From: SR1 bacterium human oral taxon HOT-345
GTDB lineage: Bacteria; Patescibacteriota; Gracilibacteria; Absconditabacterales; Absconditicoccaceae
Assembly (NCBI GenBank): GCA_003260355.1
Contig: MPSQ01000001.1
Location: 682,001-746,000 of the forward strand
Length of the DNA stretch: 64,000 nt
Reading direction: 5' to 3'
Shown here: in pieces, positions 42,117-53,377 of the stretch
How positions within the stretch are numbered: the first letter of the stretch is position 1
Layout: every line of letters starts with the position of its first letter
Position numbers and translations under genes: made by a program
Notes under the pieces: model-generated
Database searches by the model: none
Told to the model about the DNA's origin: nothing
Seen by the model: only the letters and a program-made list of their open reading frames with translations

Positions 42117-42764
42117 ATGAAGTGGTTAAAAATGTCGTTAGTGATCAGTCTTGTTTTTTTGATTGGTATTGGGACCTTTTATAGATTTTACTTTCTCCGC
42201 GATCCAATTCGTGCAGTTCCAAATGATGATACGATGTTTGTTAGCCCTGCTAATGGGAAAATTATCGCTATTATCAAGCAAGATGAACTAAAAGATCATA
42301 AAACAGAATTATATAAGGAAAATAAAAAAGTGATCAATGATTGGACGGAAGGTTTTTCAAGTGGGGCAACGTTGATTTCAATCATGATGACGCCGCTTGA
42401 TGTGCACTACCAAAAAGCTCCCATGGGATCTAGAATGATTGATGAAGTTTATGTGGCTGGTCGCTTTTGAAATGCGATGAGAAGCAACTCTACGATGAAT
42501 TCAACCTTTCAGAATGAATATCATAGTATGCTCTTTGAGACTCCGGAAGCGTATCAATTTCGTGTAATTCAGATTGCAGGGTTCGTAGCAAGGAGGATCG
42601 TTGACTTTTTAAATCCTGGACAAGAGGTTAAACAAGGAGAAAAAATCTGACTCATCAAACTGGGAAGTCAGGTAAGCATTGTTTTGGATAAAAACTTTGA
42701 AGTCCTCGCAAAGGTTGGAGATAAAGTAGTTGATGGAGAGACTATCCTTGCAAAGAAAAAATAA
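42117..42764 (+). CDS. psd: Phosphatidylserine decarboxylase (archaetidylserine type)
   Basis: 215 residues. Converts phosphatidylserine to phosphatidylethanolamine in the membrane. N-terminal membrane helix, FLRDPIRAVPNDDTMFVSPANGKI, then MMTPLDVHYQKAPMGSRM and LIKLGSQVSIVL, the Gly-Ser site for self-cleavage and pyruvoyl formation, then DKVVDGETILA. UGA at 42468, 42648 and nearby read Gly. Two-component (beta/alpha) processing expected. Confidence 0.88.
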
Positions 42765-42989
42765 ACAAGATAAAATTCAGATTTTCTTCTTTTTGTCAAA
42801 TCTTTTCAGATAAAAAGAACTTGTATTTTTCGTTGATATCTGTATTCACGAAGATGCGTTTTGTCTGCTTTTTCAGGATCTCTAGCTTTAGAGAAAAGGA
42901 ACTGGCAAACAAGCACCGTTTCCTTGATGTTTTTGTGCCTAGAGATTTTTTATCTAGCTTGATGTCAAAATATCAAATTAGAAGCGGAG

Positions 42990-43016
42990 ACTGAGTTACT
43001 CAGTATTGTTTTTTTA
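42990..43016 (+). terminator. Rho-independent terminator upstream of dsbA-like gene
   Basis: Stem CTGAG/CTCAG with loop TTA, followed by TATTG and seven T. Ends a transcript from psd or from a short unit in 42765-42990, where no convincing gene is seen. Confidence 0.55.
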
Positions 43017-43038
43017 TCCCTCTTATGGAATGGTATCT

Positions 43039-43938
43039 ATGGAAAAATGTAAAAATGAAAATTGTCATGGTATGATGGCAGGAACAGCAGTTGCTTTGAG
43101 TGCAATTACTCTTATTTGAGGTGCAGCACTAGGAACTTGCATGTACCAAAAAGTAAATTCTATTTACAAAGCAGCAATTGAGATGCAATATGGATCTCAA
43201 GCAAACTTTGAAGCGTATTTTGAGGCTAGAATGACGCCAGAAGTGAGACAACAAATTGATAAAGGTATTAGCGAAACTATTACACAGTTAAAATCTCAAG
43301 GAGGAGCTACTGATACTGCAAATACTACAAAAGAAGAAAATACTGCAGCACAAGATAGTTCAGCACAAGGATCTCAATCTGGAAAACTGACTCAAGAGGA
43401 AATTGCAGGGTTTATCGGTTCAACTCCTAACTTTGCAGATAAACAGGGGAATATTTTAGTTCTTTCTTATGTTGATTTTCTCTGTAGTTATTGTAAAAAA
43501 CTCCACGAAGCTGAAACTTTAGAACAGCTTAGTCAGGAGAATGAAGACGTTAGCGTTGTTCTCAAGTCTATTCCTCTCTTCTGAGAGCAATCAGAAGCTG
43601 GTGCTCATGGAGCGTATTGTGCTGCACAGTTTGGAGGAGCAGAGAAGTACTATGCATACGTGGAGAAAGCGTTTTCTAAGCAAGCAACAAGTGAAAGCGA
43701 TGTAATTGCTCTTGCAAAGGAAATAGGACTTGATGAAGCTCAGTTTAGTGGATGTCTTAGCAGTGCTGATACTAAGAGTGCTGTGAGTGAAATCTTTCCT
43801 GCAGCCTCAAGAAAATTCGAAATTACTGGAACTCCTGCAAGTGTAATTATCAATACAAAAACAGGAAAATACGAAGTTATTCCAGGAGCTTATCCAAAGT
43901 CATACTTTGAAGAAGTAATCAAAAAAGTAAGAGGATAA
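43039..43938 (+). CDS. DsbA-like thiol:disulfide oxidoreductase, membrane-anchored
   Basis: 299 residues. An N-terminal anchor (MMAGTAVALSAITLIGGAALG) with a Cys after it, a Thr/Asn/Gln/Ser-rich linker and a DsbA/thioredoxin domain: LVLSYVDFLCSYCKKLHE with CxxC (CSYC), AHGAYCAAQFGG, and the cis-Pro ITGTPASVIIN. Several UGA codons read Gly. Works outside the cytoplasm; the thioredoxin-CcdA gene at 48 kb could recycle it. Confidence 0.87.
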
Positions 43939-43960
43939 TTCCTTACAAACATATCAATCT

Positions 43961-43998
43961 ATTAAGCTACTATGGAGATATCTATGGTAGCTTTTTTG
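43961..43998 (+). terminator. Rho-independent terminator after dsbA-like gene
   Basis: Stem AAGCTACTATG/CATAGTAGCTT-type (AGCTACTATGG/TATGGTAGCT), then six T. Confidence 0.7.
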
Positions 43999-44114
43999 AA
44001 AAAGGGCGAGAAAAAGGAGATAAAATAAGAGAAAAAGTCAGACTTTTTTTGACTTTTTTATTTTTTAGGATACAATAGAGTAGAAATGCTTTTTATATCA
44101 TCTTTGCAAGTTAG

Positions 44115-45719
44115 ATGACGGAAAATCAGACACCAACCACCGTTCAGCTTGATAGTATTCCTTCTTGAGAACCTCCTAAAATGGGCTTTTTTGAGAAGAC
44201 GGTAAAGAATTTTGTAGGGTTTATAGCGAAAGTTACTGGACAGGCTGACCCAAAACAGCAAACGGCAACGCCTCCTGCTAATGGGACTTCAAGCTCCTCT
44301 CCTGCTACAGCCACTACTCCAAGCGCTGACCAGAATAACGGAGGAAGTGATATACCTAAGAAGGAAGCAAGCTTTTTCGATAAACTTGTTGCCTCGACCC
44401 AAAACTTGTTAAACAAAACTGAACAATTCGCCACCAAGGCCACAGAGAAAACAAAACAATTGACTCAATCTATCAGAGAGGCTCCTTCAAAGGTAGTAGA
44501 CAAAACAAATACCGTCATCCAGAAAGGAGTGAACTTTGGGGAAAAGGTAAAAAATCAGGCAGAACAGACGATTGATAAGGGAGTTGATTTTGGGAAAAAC
44601 CTACAAAGCACGATGAAAGAGTGAGCTCAACAATTTAAAACAAACCCCATTCAAGCGGGAGGAAATGTTATTAGTGAGGCGGCTCATTCCACGGCAGAGT
44701 TTGGGAAAGGGTTGGGATGACAAGCAAAGGAAATAGGAAGCAATGCCGTTGCGAAAATCAAAGACACCGGCTCTACTATAAAAGAACATATTCATAACGC
44801 AGGGCAACAAGTCAACATTGATGCGAGCGGGGGGATTAAAAGCGTGCCTACCAATATTGTAGGGGGGATTAAACAGGCTGGAGCTAAAGTAGTAGGGAAA
44901 ACTAAAGAATTCTGACAGCATGCCATCGATACGACCAAAGATATTATTAAAAATCCTGTTAAACATATTGATAACCTCGCGAGTGATGGGATGTCGTCAC
45001 AGGAAGCCGTAGTTACAGAGACAGAGAACACGACCTCTCTCGACCATTTGGAAGCCTGACTTCCAACTGCTTCGACCCCCGAAACAGCAGAAGCAACAGC
45101 GCCAACTCCTCAGGAAACCACCCCTGCTCCTCAAGAAGTAATTGCTACCACTCAAGAAACTACCACTGCTCCTGAAGTAGCCACACCTACTCCTCAGGAA
45201 ACTACCACTGCTCCTCAAGAAGCAATTGCTACCACTCAGGAAACCACCCCTGCTCCTCAAGAAGCAATTGCTACCACTCAGGAAATTAGCACTGCTCCTG
45301 AAGAAGTAACATCTACTCCTCAGGAAACTGTAGCTGCTCCTGAAGTAGCCACACCTACTCCTCAGGAAACTCCTCCTGCTCCTCAAGAAGTAACACCTAC
45401 TCCTGAGGAAACTAGCACTGCTCCTGAAGTAGCTCATGAAGAAACAGTGACCGTCTCTGAGGTTCAAGCGGAGGAATCCACAGCTCCAGAGCACGCAACG
45501 CCCCCTTCTCCAACGATGGAAGACGCAAACCAGCCACTAAGCTGATCCTCTTCCGATAGTCCAGCTGACGCGCAAAACCTTCGTCCTGAGGCTCCACAGG
45601 GAGCTTTGGAGGGGGCTAGTGTAGACCAGGGGTCATCACCTGTAGCACCAGACCAACCAACAGATGAAAAATCAGATTTTTCTTCTCCTGAAGGAACCCC
45701 TCAACCCGTTCAACAATAA
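44115..45719 (+). CDS. Repeat protein with helical region and Pro/Thr/Gln repeats
   Basis: 534 residues. Residues 1-290 are helical and charged with repeated (K/T)E(Q/K)x-type segments (late-embryogenesis-like, e.g. NQAEQTIDKGVDFGKNLQSTMKEG). Residues ~310-450 are an imperfect repeat of T-(P/T)-Q-E-T-x-x-A-P-(Q/E)-E, then a Ser/Pro/Glu tail. About seven UGA codons read Gly. No signal peptide is obvious (start at ATG 44115), so location is unknown. The region's codon repetition probably drives length variation. Confidence 0.72.
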
Positions 45720-46489
45720 GTGTTTAAGGTTGAGCGTCTAAGGCGTTGTATGAAGGCAGGCACTGCGCTCTCTTGGAGGGGGCGGAGGCAAGAAAAAATT
45801 GAGAACAACGAAAACCAGCACACCAAAAAACCCTACGCCACCATCAGATTTTTCTGGTGATTCTGAGGTGCAAGGTCTTGGTAAGCTGGTTTTTTTGGTT
45901 GTTTGAGAATGCGGGAAAGCTTGCAAGGGGTATTTTTTGGGGTTTGCAAGGCTTGCAAGGGATCGGAATGGTGCATTTTTGGGGTTTGCAAGACGTGCAA
46001 GTGGTCGGAATGGTGCATTTTTGGGGTTTGCACGAGCTGCAAGGGGTCGGAATGGTGCATTTTTGGGGTTTGCACGAGCTGCAAGGGGTCAGAATGGATC
46101 ATTTTTGGGGTTTGCACGAGCTGCAAGTGAAGAAAAAGGGGGCTTTTTTGTCGTTTCACGGTGTGCAAACCTCCTGCGAGGGTCCTTTTTGGTCGTTTCA
46201 CGGGCTGCAAACTCCCTGCGAGGACCCTTTTTGATCGTTTCACGGGCTGCAAACTCCCTGCGAGAATCCTTTTTCACTCTTTGCATGGGCTGCAAACTCC
46301 CAGCGAGGGTCCTTTTTCATCGTTTCACGGTGTGCAAACTCCTAGCGAGGGGGCTTTTTTCAAAGGGGGCGGAAGTTGCAACTCGGAAAGTAGGAGAAAG
46401 TCAGACTTTTCTCTCTTTTTACCTCTTCAAGAAAGGGTGGAAATCTTGGTGCTTTTCTTTAGAATGCGGGTGTTTTACCTGCGTTGCTT
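45720..46489. other. Long intergenic region dominated by a 42-bp tandem array
   Basis: See the array entry. Outside the array there is a TCAGATTTTT word at 45844 and a short A/T-rich stretch near 46390. Several frames on both strands are open because 42 is a multiple of three; none has a recognised domain. Confidence 0.6.
45939..46361 (+). repeat. Ten-unit 42-bp tandem array, two subfamilies
   Basis: Subfamily A, four full units at 45939, 45981, 46023 and 46065 plus a partial at 46107, each with TTGCA-N5-TGCAA (or a TTGCAA-containing variant) and ending GCATTTTT. Subfamily B, units at 46151, 46193, 46235, 46277 and 46320, with (G)TTTxxC-N4-6-TGCAAAC and ending in CCTTTTT. All carry an inverted TTTGCA/TGCAAA-type dyad. 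The period of 42 bp equals four helical turns. Confidence 0.9.
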
Positions 46490-47053
46490 ATGAAGATGTG
46501 AATGTTGCTACTGGGAATGTTTGCGATGTATAGCTTTCTTTTTCCTGTGCTCCCTACTGAACCTGAGACTCCTCATATATGGGAGAGTGTTGACGGACAG
46601 AAATTTACCCGGGAGGGCTACCCTGCCATTCCTGATAACACTGAAGTCCTTTGGTGGGACTGGGATGTTGACTATCCTCCTGGGACGAGGAGAGCTTTTT
46701 TTGTGAAGGGACAACTGAAGAGAGAAGTATTCTCGTGTGAGGAGCTGAGTGAATGTGAGTTTCCTCGGGGGAAGCCTCGTATGGAGTTGTGGTCGATCAT
46801 TTCCCAAGGAAAAGAACTCCACTCTTTTGGAGATTCTATTTCCTTAGGTATGACTTCTTGATGAAACATTTACTCTCATCTTCCTGTAGAGAGAAGGTAT
46901 CCCATCGCTAACTTTTGAGGTTATGATCTTCGTAAGATTGCTAATAATGGGAAGGAATATCTGTTTTTTGTTTCTTACAACGTGCTACCGGATATGGAAT
47001 TTAGTAGTATTGATTCTGCGGTAGAGGATCGACGGATCATGGCTGGGCAGTAA
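46490..47053 (+). CDS. Hypothetical secreted protein
   Basis: 187 residues, not recognised. N-terminal hydrophobic signal (MLLLGMFAMYSFLFPVLP), then WDWDVDYPPGTRRAFFVKGQLK, CEELSEC and a C-terminal FGGYDLRKIANNGKEYLFFVSYN. UGA codons at 46499, 46859 and 46916 read Gly. Immediately follows the 42-bp array, which could therefore control it. Confidence 0.65.
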
Positions 47054-47173
47054 GCTCTGGGAGAGGTTATCTCAGAAGAAGCTATTCTGATATTGTTTTT
47101 TATAATTGAGCCTCTAGATAGGGGCTTTTTTGTCGTTTGCGAGGGGGCTTCAAGGGGGGAAGGATCAGATTTT

Positions 47174-47869
47174 TTACTCTTGAGCAGAAAGGTCTCGGTT
47201 AATTTTGTCCTTTCCGATGCTTTCGAGCATTTCGTTACAGGTGCTAAACGGTTTGCTTCAGAAAAAGCCTCTGTCTGCCGAGAATGGAGAAGGATGCGGA
47301 GACTTGATGATAAAGTGTTTGTCTCTATCGATCAGGGTTTCTTTTTGTTGGGCAAAGGCTCCTCGCAAGATGAAAACGAGGCCGGTCTTTTGGTCTGAAA
47401 GTTTTTTTATCACCTCGTCGGTAAAGTGGTGTCGTCCGATGTCTTTGTGCGAATTAGGGGCGTCTTTGCGGACGGTCAGTCCTGCGTTTAGGAGAAGGAC
47501 GCCCTGCTTTGCTCGTTGTTCGAGGTTGCCGCTCGCAGGAGGATCGATATTTAAGTCAGACTTTAATTCTTTGAAGATATTTCTCAAAGAAGGAGGAATT
47601 CTGACCCCTTGAGGAACGGAAAAACTTAGTCCATGCGCCTCCCCTTCCCCATGGTAAGGATCTTGCCCAAGGATAACGACCTTTACCTCATCAAAAGGAG
47701 TGAGATTGAAAGCATTAAAAATGTCTTTCCCCTGTGGATAAACGATCTGACCTCTCTCTATTTCGGACTTTAGGAAGGTTTTGATCTCTGCAAAATAGGG
47801 TTTTTGAAATTCATCCTGCAGAACAGCTTTCCGTGAGGATTCTATCGCGATAGGTTTTTGCTCTGGCAT
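47174..47869 (-). CDS. ung: Uracil-DNA glycosylase
   Basis: 231 residues. Excises uracil from DNA. Motifs: VVILGQDPYHGEGEAHGLSFSV (catalytic Asp), LLLNAGLTV, GRHHFTDEVIKKL and SPHPSPFSADRGFF (His loop). UGA at 47258 reads Gly. ATG 47869 chosen rather than the extended TTG start. Links to dut and exonuclease III. Confidence 0.95.
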
Positions 47870-47931
47870 CAGCAATGGACATCTAGCTATATAAAAACAC
47901 AATGAGCTTTAGCAACAATCAGCAACGAAGC

Positions 47932-49233
47932 TTAAGCAGCTCGGTATATTGTTCCAATAATATATAATCCAAGAATCAACATAAGGAGTCCAACGATGAG
48001 GTGGATCAGCTTTGTATGTTTATTCTTTCGCTTTCAGAGGGTTTCTGCGGAAGTTCGTCCGCCACCGACCATCACGGTGATGACGATCATTGGAAGGATG
48101 AAAATCAGATTATAAAGCAGAAGGTATGCGATTCCCAAAGAATTTAAACCGGAGCTTTCTGCACCGAGCAGGAGAAGAACTGTTACGTAAGGTCCTGACG
48201 AACACGGTAAAAGGAATAGACTCACGATAATCCCGATAATAAACGCTCATCCTGGAGAAACTACCGCTTGGATCAGTTTCATCATTTTAGGTCTCCATGC
48301 GAGTGGAACCTCCATAACAAAGCCTTTTCCATACCAGAAATAATCTTTTAAATTTGCTAGCCCAATCAAAATTCCGAGAAGCCCGACTCCTCGCTTAAAG
48401 ATTGTCGTATATTGCATGGTTGTCGCGTAAAGAAGCTTTAGAAAGCCCAATCCTAGAAGGAAGTAGGAAAGGAAAATTGCCAAGCAGAAAAGGATACCTG
48501 CGAAGATTGTTTTCTTTTTACTTTTGGATTTGGAGAGGATAGTCGCTAGTAAAAGAAGCATTACAGCAAAGGCACAGGGATTAATACTATCAGAAAGAGC
48601 TCCTGAAAGCAGAATTGGGATAAACTTTTTGGGCTGTGAAGCGATATTTTCCTCCGTTCACATCTTAGTAGCTCAAGAGGACAGGAGTCTGGTTTCTTTA
48701 CTCGTATTTCAAGTTTGTGTGGTTCAAGTCGTTAGAGCTAGCTGCCCTGAGGTTTCTGATTCTTCTGTGTTGTTGTCCTCCACCTTTCCACCGGTCAAGA
48801 GTGTGTTTTGTGGTGAAAGTTCGGTTGGATTTGCGGAGATGCTCGATCAGGTTTCAGCTTTTTGATCTGCTCACTCGTTCGCAAGAGCAGAAAAGTATTC
48901 AATGATTGGGGTGCTTCCCATGAGGTACTCTTTCTGTTCTCCGTTTATCATTACAAGAAAAGGGGTTCCGACGTCATTTAGGGATAAGCCGATTGAAGGC
49001 AGGATTTCTACAAGCTTTTGACGCCCTGTAGCGTCGAACCATATTTCGTACTTTTGGAGCTGAACCTTCTCATCGATATCAGTTTTTTCAAAATATTTTT
49101 CTACGGTCTGACAATGCCCACATCCTTGACCGTAAAAGTAAAGATAAGTTGCATTTTTTTCATTGGCACTAGAAAAGGATGTTAATAATGAAAGTGCCAT
49201 TACTACAAGTGAAAAGAAAGCTTTTTTAACCAT
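47932..49233 (-). CDS. Thioredoxin-domain / CcdA (DsbD-like) fusion membrane protein
   Basis: 433 residues in one frame. Signal peptide, then a thioredoxin-like domain with YFYGQGCGHCQTVEKY (CxxC = CGHC) and VGTPFLVM (cis-Pro). A linker of ~60 Ser/Thr residues leads to a CcdA/DsbD six-helix channel: SDSINPCAFAVMLLLLATIL (conserved NPC), SLFLLPCSSGPYVTVL (second CP/C). In DsbD the thioredoxin is C-terminal; here it is N-terminal. Electrons from the cytoplasm would pass to an extracytoplasmic thioredoxin. Several UGA codons. Confidence 0.85.
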
Positions 49234-49389
49234 AGGAGGAGATTAATTCTGAGATAAAAACTGATCGGTTTGTAAGGATAGGAAAAACTGCAGGTTTTTC
49301 AAGGGCAATTTGCTTGAGTATTCGTTTCCTCTTGCAAGAGACGGGCATTTCTTTATACTAGTGTCAGTATTTTTAGTTTTTGAAGGCAG

Positions 49390-50217
49390 ATGAAACCGCT
49401 TTTGGAGAAATTTTTTACAGCGCCAGCTCAACAAGCAGTAGAATCGATACTTTCTGTTTATCAGCAGCAGAAATTTGCTGTTGTGAATTTTGTGTATTTT
49501 GCCAACATTGTTGCACAAAAGCTTTTTAAGGATAATAAGTATAAAACAGAAAAAGAGAGAGAATACAAGAAAATCCTTTTAAAATCTGATTTTTTACTAC
49601 CAGATGGTATTGCACTTCAGATTTTTTACTTTTTTGCGAGACTTTTTAGGCGTATTCATACCGATCGCTACCGATTACCCAACTTAAATGGGACAGATTT
49701 TGTGCCATATTTTCTTTCTGAGGCGAAAAAGAAGTATGGAAGCCAGAGGTTATGTCTGCTCCTCTATTGAACAAAAGCGGAATATCTCAAGATCGTTGAA
49801 GAGAAGTTAAAATTCCAAGGATATAATGTTATTTACAGTCAGGATGGTTACTCTGATTTTGACTGGGTTCGTGCACAGACTGCACTAAAGCAATACCAAG
49901 ATACTACCAATATTCTTCTTGTAGCAAGGTCGACTCCTCAGATTCCTTTACAAGAGCTTTGGACAAGTAGAAATTACCAGAAAATCCAGCAAAATGAACT
50001 CCTTGTTTTTAATACTGGAGGATTATTTGACTTTATCTCCGGGAAAGGTCAAAAGAGAGCACCAAAACTTCTGAGAACCTTGAAAATGGAATGGCTCTAT
50101 AGAGTGATTGTTGATCCAAAAAGAAACTTTAGGAAAGTGCTCAACTCATTTGCAATTCTTCCCTACTTGTTCAGCTATGTTGTATTAGGGAAAGATAGCC
50201 ATAAAAACTCTCAGTAA
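49390..50217 (+). CDS. WecG/TagA/CpsF-family glycosyltransferase
   Basis: 275 residues. GT26 family transferring ManNAc-type sugars onto lipid carriers for wall glycans: FLLPDGIALQIF, LNGTDFVPYF (RVxGxD), NTGGLFDFISGKGQKRAPK, and EWLYRVIVDPKRNFRK. UGA at 49768 and near 49996? reads Gly where present. Possibly acts with the ligase-like and DUF4012 proteins in surface polysaccharide synthesis. Confidence 0.88.
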
Positions 50218-50227
50218 AAGATCAAGA

Positions 50228-50761
50228 CTACCCTATCAATGCGAAAATTCCCAATGTTGCGATAGTAAGTATTCCTCTAAATACTCCCTCAAAGAAGCTA
50301 ATAAAGTGAATATGTTTTAGGAGGCGGGTGAAATTCTGCTCTTTTTCTCCAGGGATTACCCTTTCTCCAAGCAGACTTTCGACTTTGTGCATATTTTCGA
50401 TGATAAGGGAAGAACTCTGAATATAATTATAATTCCCCTTGGTAAAAATACTTTTCATCAATGCAACATTTGGGCTTCCTCCCAAATTTTTAAGATTTAA
50501 TTGCTTCAGATGCTGAGTCCTCGCTAAAAGATAAATCATTTCGTCGACAGCTGCTACAACCTCCTTTTGAAGTCTGATTTTTTTCTTTTTTAGCAACCTT
50601 TGCAAAGGGAGGATTAACACAAAAATGATAAGATACGAACAAATTAATCGAAAGACAATCGTCGCATATGGCTCTGAAAGTCAAGTGATTTGCTTGAAAC
50701 TCTGAAAGATAAATAAGCTGACGTCTAAGATCTTTGTTCAAATTTGGTGTAGAATTTCCAT
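50228..50761 (-). CDS. Hypothetical protein with N- and C-terminal membrane segments
   Basis: 177 residues, not recognised. Membrane segment LICSYLIIFVLILPL near residue 45 and a hydrophobic end FEGVFRGILTIATLGIFALI; a long helical cytoplasmic part between them (LQKEVVAAVDEMIYLLARTQHLKQLN). UGA at 50738 and 50681 read Gly. It lies 17 bases after the tilS stop and is co-directional. Confidence 0.6.
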
Positions 50762-50777
50762 TGCTGAGCGAGTAAGG

Positions 50778-52049
50778 TTAAAAAATCAGATGTGCTGGCT
50801 CAAAGACAACTATAATTTTTCCATCTTTTTCTGCAAGAGGAAGTGAGTTTCTTCGGAAGATAGGGATTTTTTGGTTGATTGCTCGCTTTTTGAGGAGCTT
50901 TCAGTGGAAATAGTCCCCCGGTCTTGAAAATCTCAACGTTGCATTTATCAGTTTTGGTGAGATATCTAATTGAAATTTTCCGAAAGATTGCACTCCTCCT
51001 TCAGTAATTTTTTTTTCTAAATGCAACTCTTTTTCCCAAAACCTTGGCTTCGCCTTGATGATAAATACTTGATCGTGAGAAAGAAAGATCGTTCGTCCAC
51101 CTAGTTCCTGGATTCCAGTTCCATTAGCGATCCAATTTTCTAATTCTTGAAGTTCTCCCTTTCTTACCGTGATATCTAATGCCTGCAATAAGCTTACCAA
51201 TACCAAAGTATCTTTTCTGCTATTTTGTGGGATTATTCGTTGAAATGCCTCTTCTGCATTTCGATAGGGATTCTTTTTGATCGGGATAAGCCGTTTTAGA
51301 GGATCAGATTTATCTTGCTTTTCTAACTCATGATAAATTGTTTTTCGACTTTCAAGAAAGGAGCTTCCTTGAGCTGTTTCAAAGCTCAAGTCTTCAAAAA
51401 TGGGAAGAATCTTGTTTCTGATATGGTTTCTGAGGCTAACCTCTGGGTTTGTATTGGTCTCATCCTGAAAAAAGGGGATTTGCAGACGAAGACAGTTTTC
51501 TTCGATTGCTTTTTTGGTAAATCATAACAAAGGTCTCATAAGCTTTATGCAAGAAGGAAGGAGGGGATGGGCGTCCTGAATATGCATATTGAGCAGCCCT
51601 TTTACCCCACAGCCACGAATGAGGTTCATCATAGAGGTTTCGATCCTATCATTAAGATGATGTCATAAAACAAGCGCTGAAATCTGATTTTCTTGGCAGA
51701 ACTTTTGGAAGCACGCATATCTTCGGTTCCTGAGTTCATTTTCTGTCGGAGATCAGTTTTTTTCTCTGATAAAAACTATAAAATTCCAATCCTGAAAAAA
51801 ATCACTCAAGAATTTTTGCTCGTCAGAACTTTCTTTTCTTACTTGATGATTACAATGAAGGAAAAAAAGCTGATCTTTCGGTCGATTTTTCTTCCCCCGA
51901 AAACTCGCCATCAAAAATGCGAGATACATACTATCACTTCCTCATGAAATCCCTAGAGCGACCTTTTGAGGAGCGGGGAAAAGCTTTTCTAGAAGAAGAA
52001 AAACGTCTTCTCATTCGGTCCAAGGCAGATCCTGAAATTTTACCATCAT
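50778..52049 (-). CDS. tilS: tRNA(Ile)-lysidine synthase
   Basis: 423 residues. Makes lysidine at C34 of tRNA-Ile(CAU). The PP-loop ALGISGGSDSMYL has its first Gly as UGA at 51942-51944; further VLGHHLNDRIETSMMNLIRG and a C-terminal substrate-binding domain are seen. The internal in-frame UGA codons (51659, 51757, others) read Gly. Start ATG 52049 (next ATG 52046). Confidence 0.93.
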
Positions 52050-52122
52050 TATCACTTTTTCCAATATAATAAAGCTTTTTCTTTTTTATACTAAAATCTA
52101 TGACTGTTGTAAAGAGAAGTTT

Positions 52123-52158
52123 TAGAAAAAAGACCCATTTAAAATAATGAGTCTTTCA
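52123..52158 (-). terminator. Rho-independent terminator after the VPATG protein
   Basis: Minus-strand stem AAGACTCATT/AAATGGGTCTT with T-run. Confidence 0.65.
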
Positions 52159-52179
52159 TATTTTTGGGAAAAGTAGTAT

Positions 52180-53175
52180 TTATGCTCTTCTCTTTTGGAA
52201 TACTCTATAACCAGCATAAAGCATCAATGTAATTCCAGCCATCACTAGAACATTTTCAACTGGTCCTGTTGCTGGAACATTTTTAATTTCAGGCTTTACA
52301 TCTTCCTCTTCTCTTACATTAACGTTATATCTCTTTTCCTTTCCTTTACTATCTTTTGGAATGAAAGCAAAGATTAATTCCTTAGGCGTATTTTCATAGG
52401 TATATTCATATTTTTCTTGAGACATTGGTACTGTTGCAAGAGTTTGGTAATCTGCTGTTTTTTCGTCATATACCTTGATTTCAACATTTGAAGATCCTGG
52501 AACGGCAGTCCAAGTCAATGTTATAACATTTCCCTTTACTGAGTGAGAAATATCTGCCAAGTTCATATCTGCTCCTGCAGCGTTGTGTTCAACATCATCT
52601 GAACTCTCTAGTGCATTCAATGAGTTATCTGTACTTGCTACCTTTACTCCCTTAGGATTATCAAAGGTCGCACAAGCTTCTCCCTGAGCAAATCTCTGAT
52701 TTCCAAAGTTAAAACAGAACTCTCTTGAATACTTTCCATAAAGAACGTTATCATCAACTGGGACAACTACTCCATAATAGGATGTCCCTGTGTTTACGGC
52801 ACTTGCATCAATCCCAAGTTCTACCTCTCCTTCAATATCCATGGTAGAATATACAGGAAGTTCAAGTAGATCGTTTCTTAGGTTGAGAGAACGTTCACCA
52901 GAAACATAGTTCACCATTGGTTTATCTCACAGAAGAACATAGTATTCCCCCACAGCAGAATCCTTTGCATCCTTGAGAATTGGCGTTTTCACTAAAAATT
53001 TACTTGGATTTTTTGTTCCATTAGCATCTTGGAATCCCAAAGCTTGAATGTTTTGATTCTCGGTATATCCATATCCAAGATTCTGATCAAAAACCTGATT
53101 AAGATCAAGATTCGCTGCAGAGACCGCTCAAGCTCCTAATGCAAGCAAAGCAAGTAAAGAAAGCTGTTTTTTCAT
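52180..53175 (-). CDS. Surface protein with signal peptide and sortase-like C-terminal anchor
   Basis: 331 residues. Signal peptide (KKQLSLLALLALGA...A), a beta-rich body including a fibronectin-like strand set (GNVITLTWTAVPGSSNVEIKVYD), and a C-terminal VPATGPVENVLVMAGITLML...FQKRRA: VPATG pentapeptide, hydrophobic helix, basic tail, as in sortase substrates. UGA codons at 52929 and about 53130 read Gly. No sortase gene is visible in the window. Confidence 0.82.
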
Positions 53176-53266
53176 CGCAATAGCTTGTAATAAACTAAAA
53201 TTTACATCTAAGTATATTCTAAATTTCCAAAAAAAGCAAAAAAAAATGGACTTTTTTTATAAAGAA

Positions 53267-53299
53267 GAAAAAGAGCATTGTTTTAAGGCTCTTTCTCCC
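53267..53299 (-). terminator. Rho-independent terminator after the truncated lepA
   Basis: Stem GAGCC/GCTC around ATTGTTTTAAG, with T-run on the minus side. Confidence 0.5.
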
Positions 53300-53377
53300 A
53301 GTTAGTTTCTAGGGTATTATGAGATAGTAATAAGAGAGAAAAATTTGTAAAATTTTGATTTAAGATACTTTTAATGA

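Noticed and set aside
45937-46533. Long open frame coding 14-residue repeats
   Set aside because: Both strands are open in several frames because the unit is 42 bp. No signal, domain or biased codon use distinguishes one, so treated as noncoding repeats.
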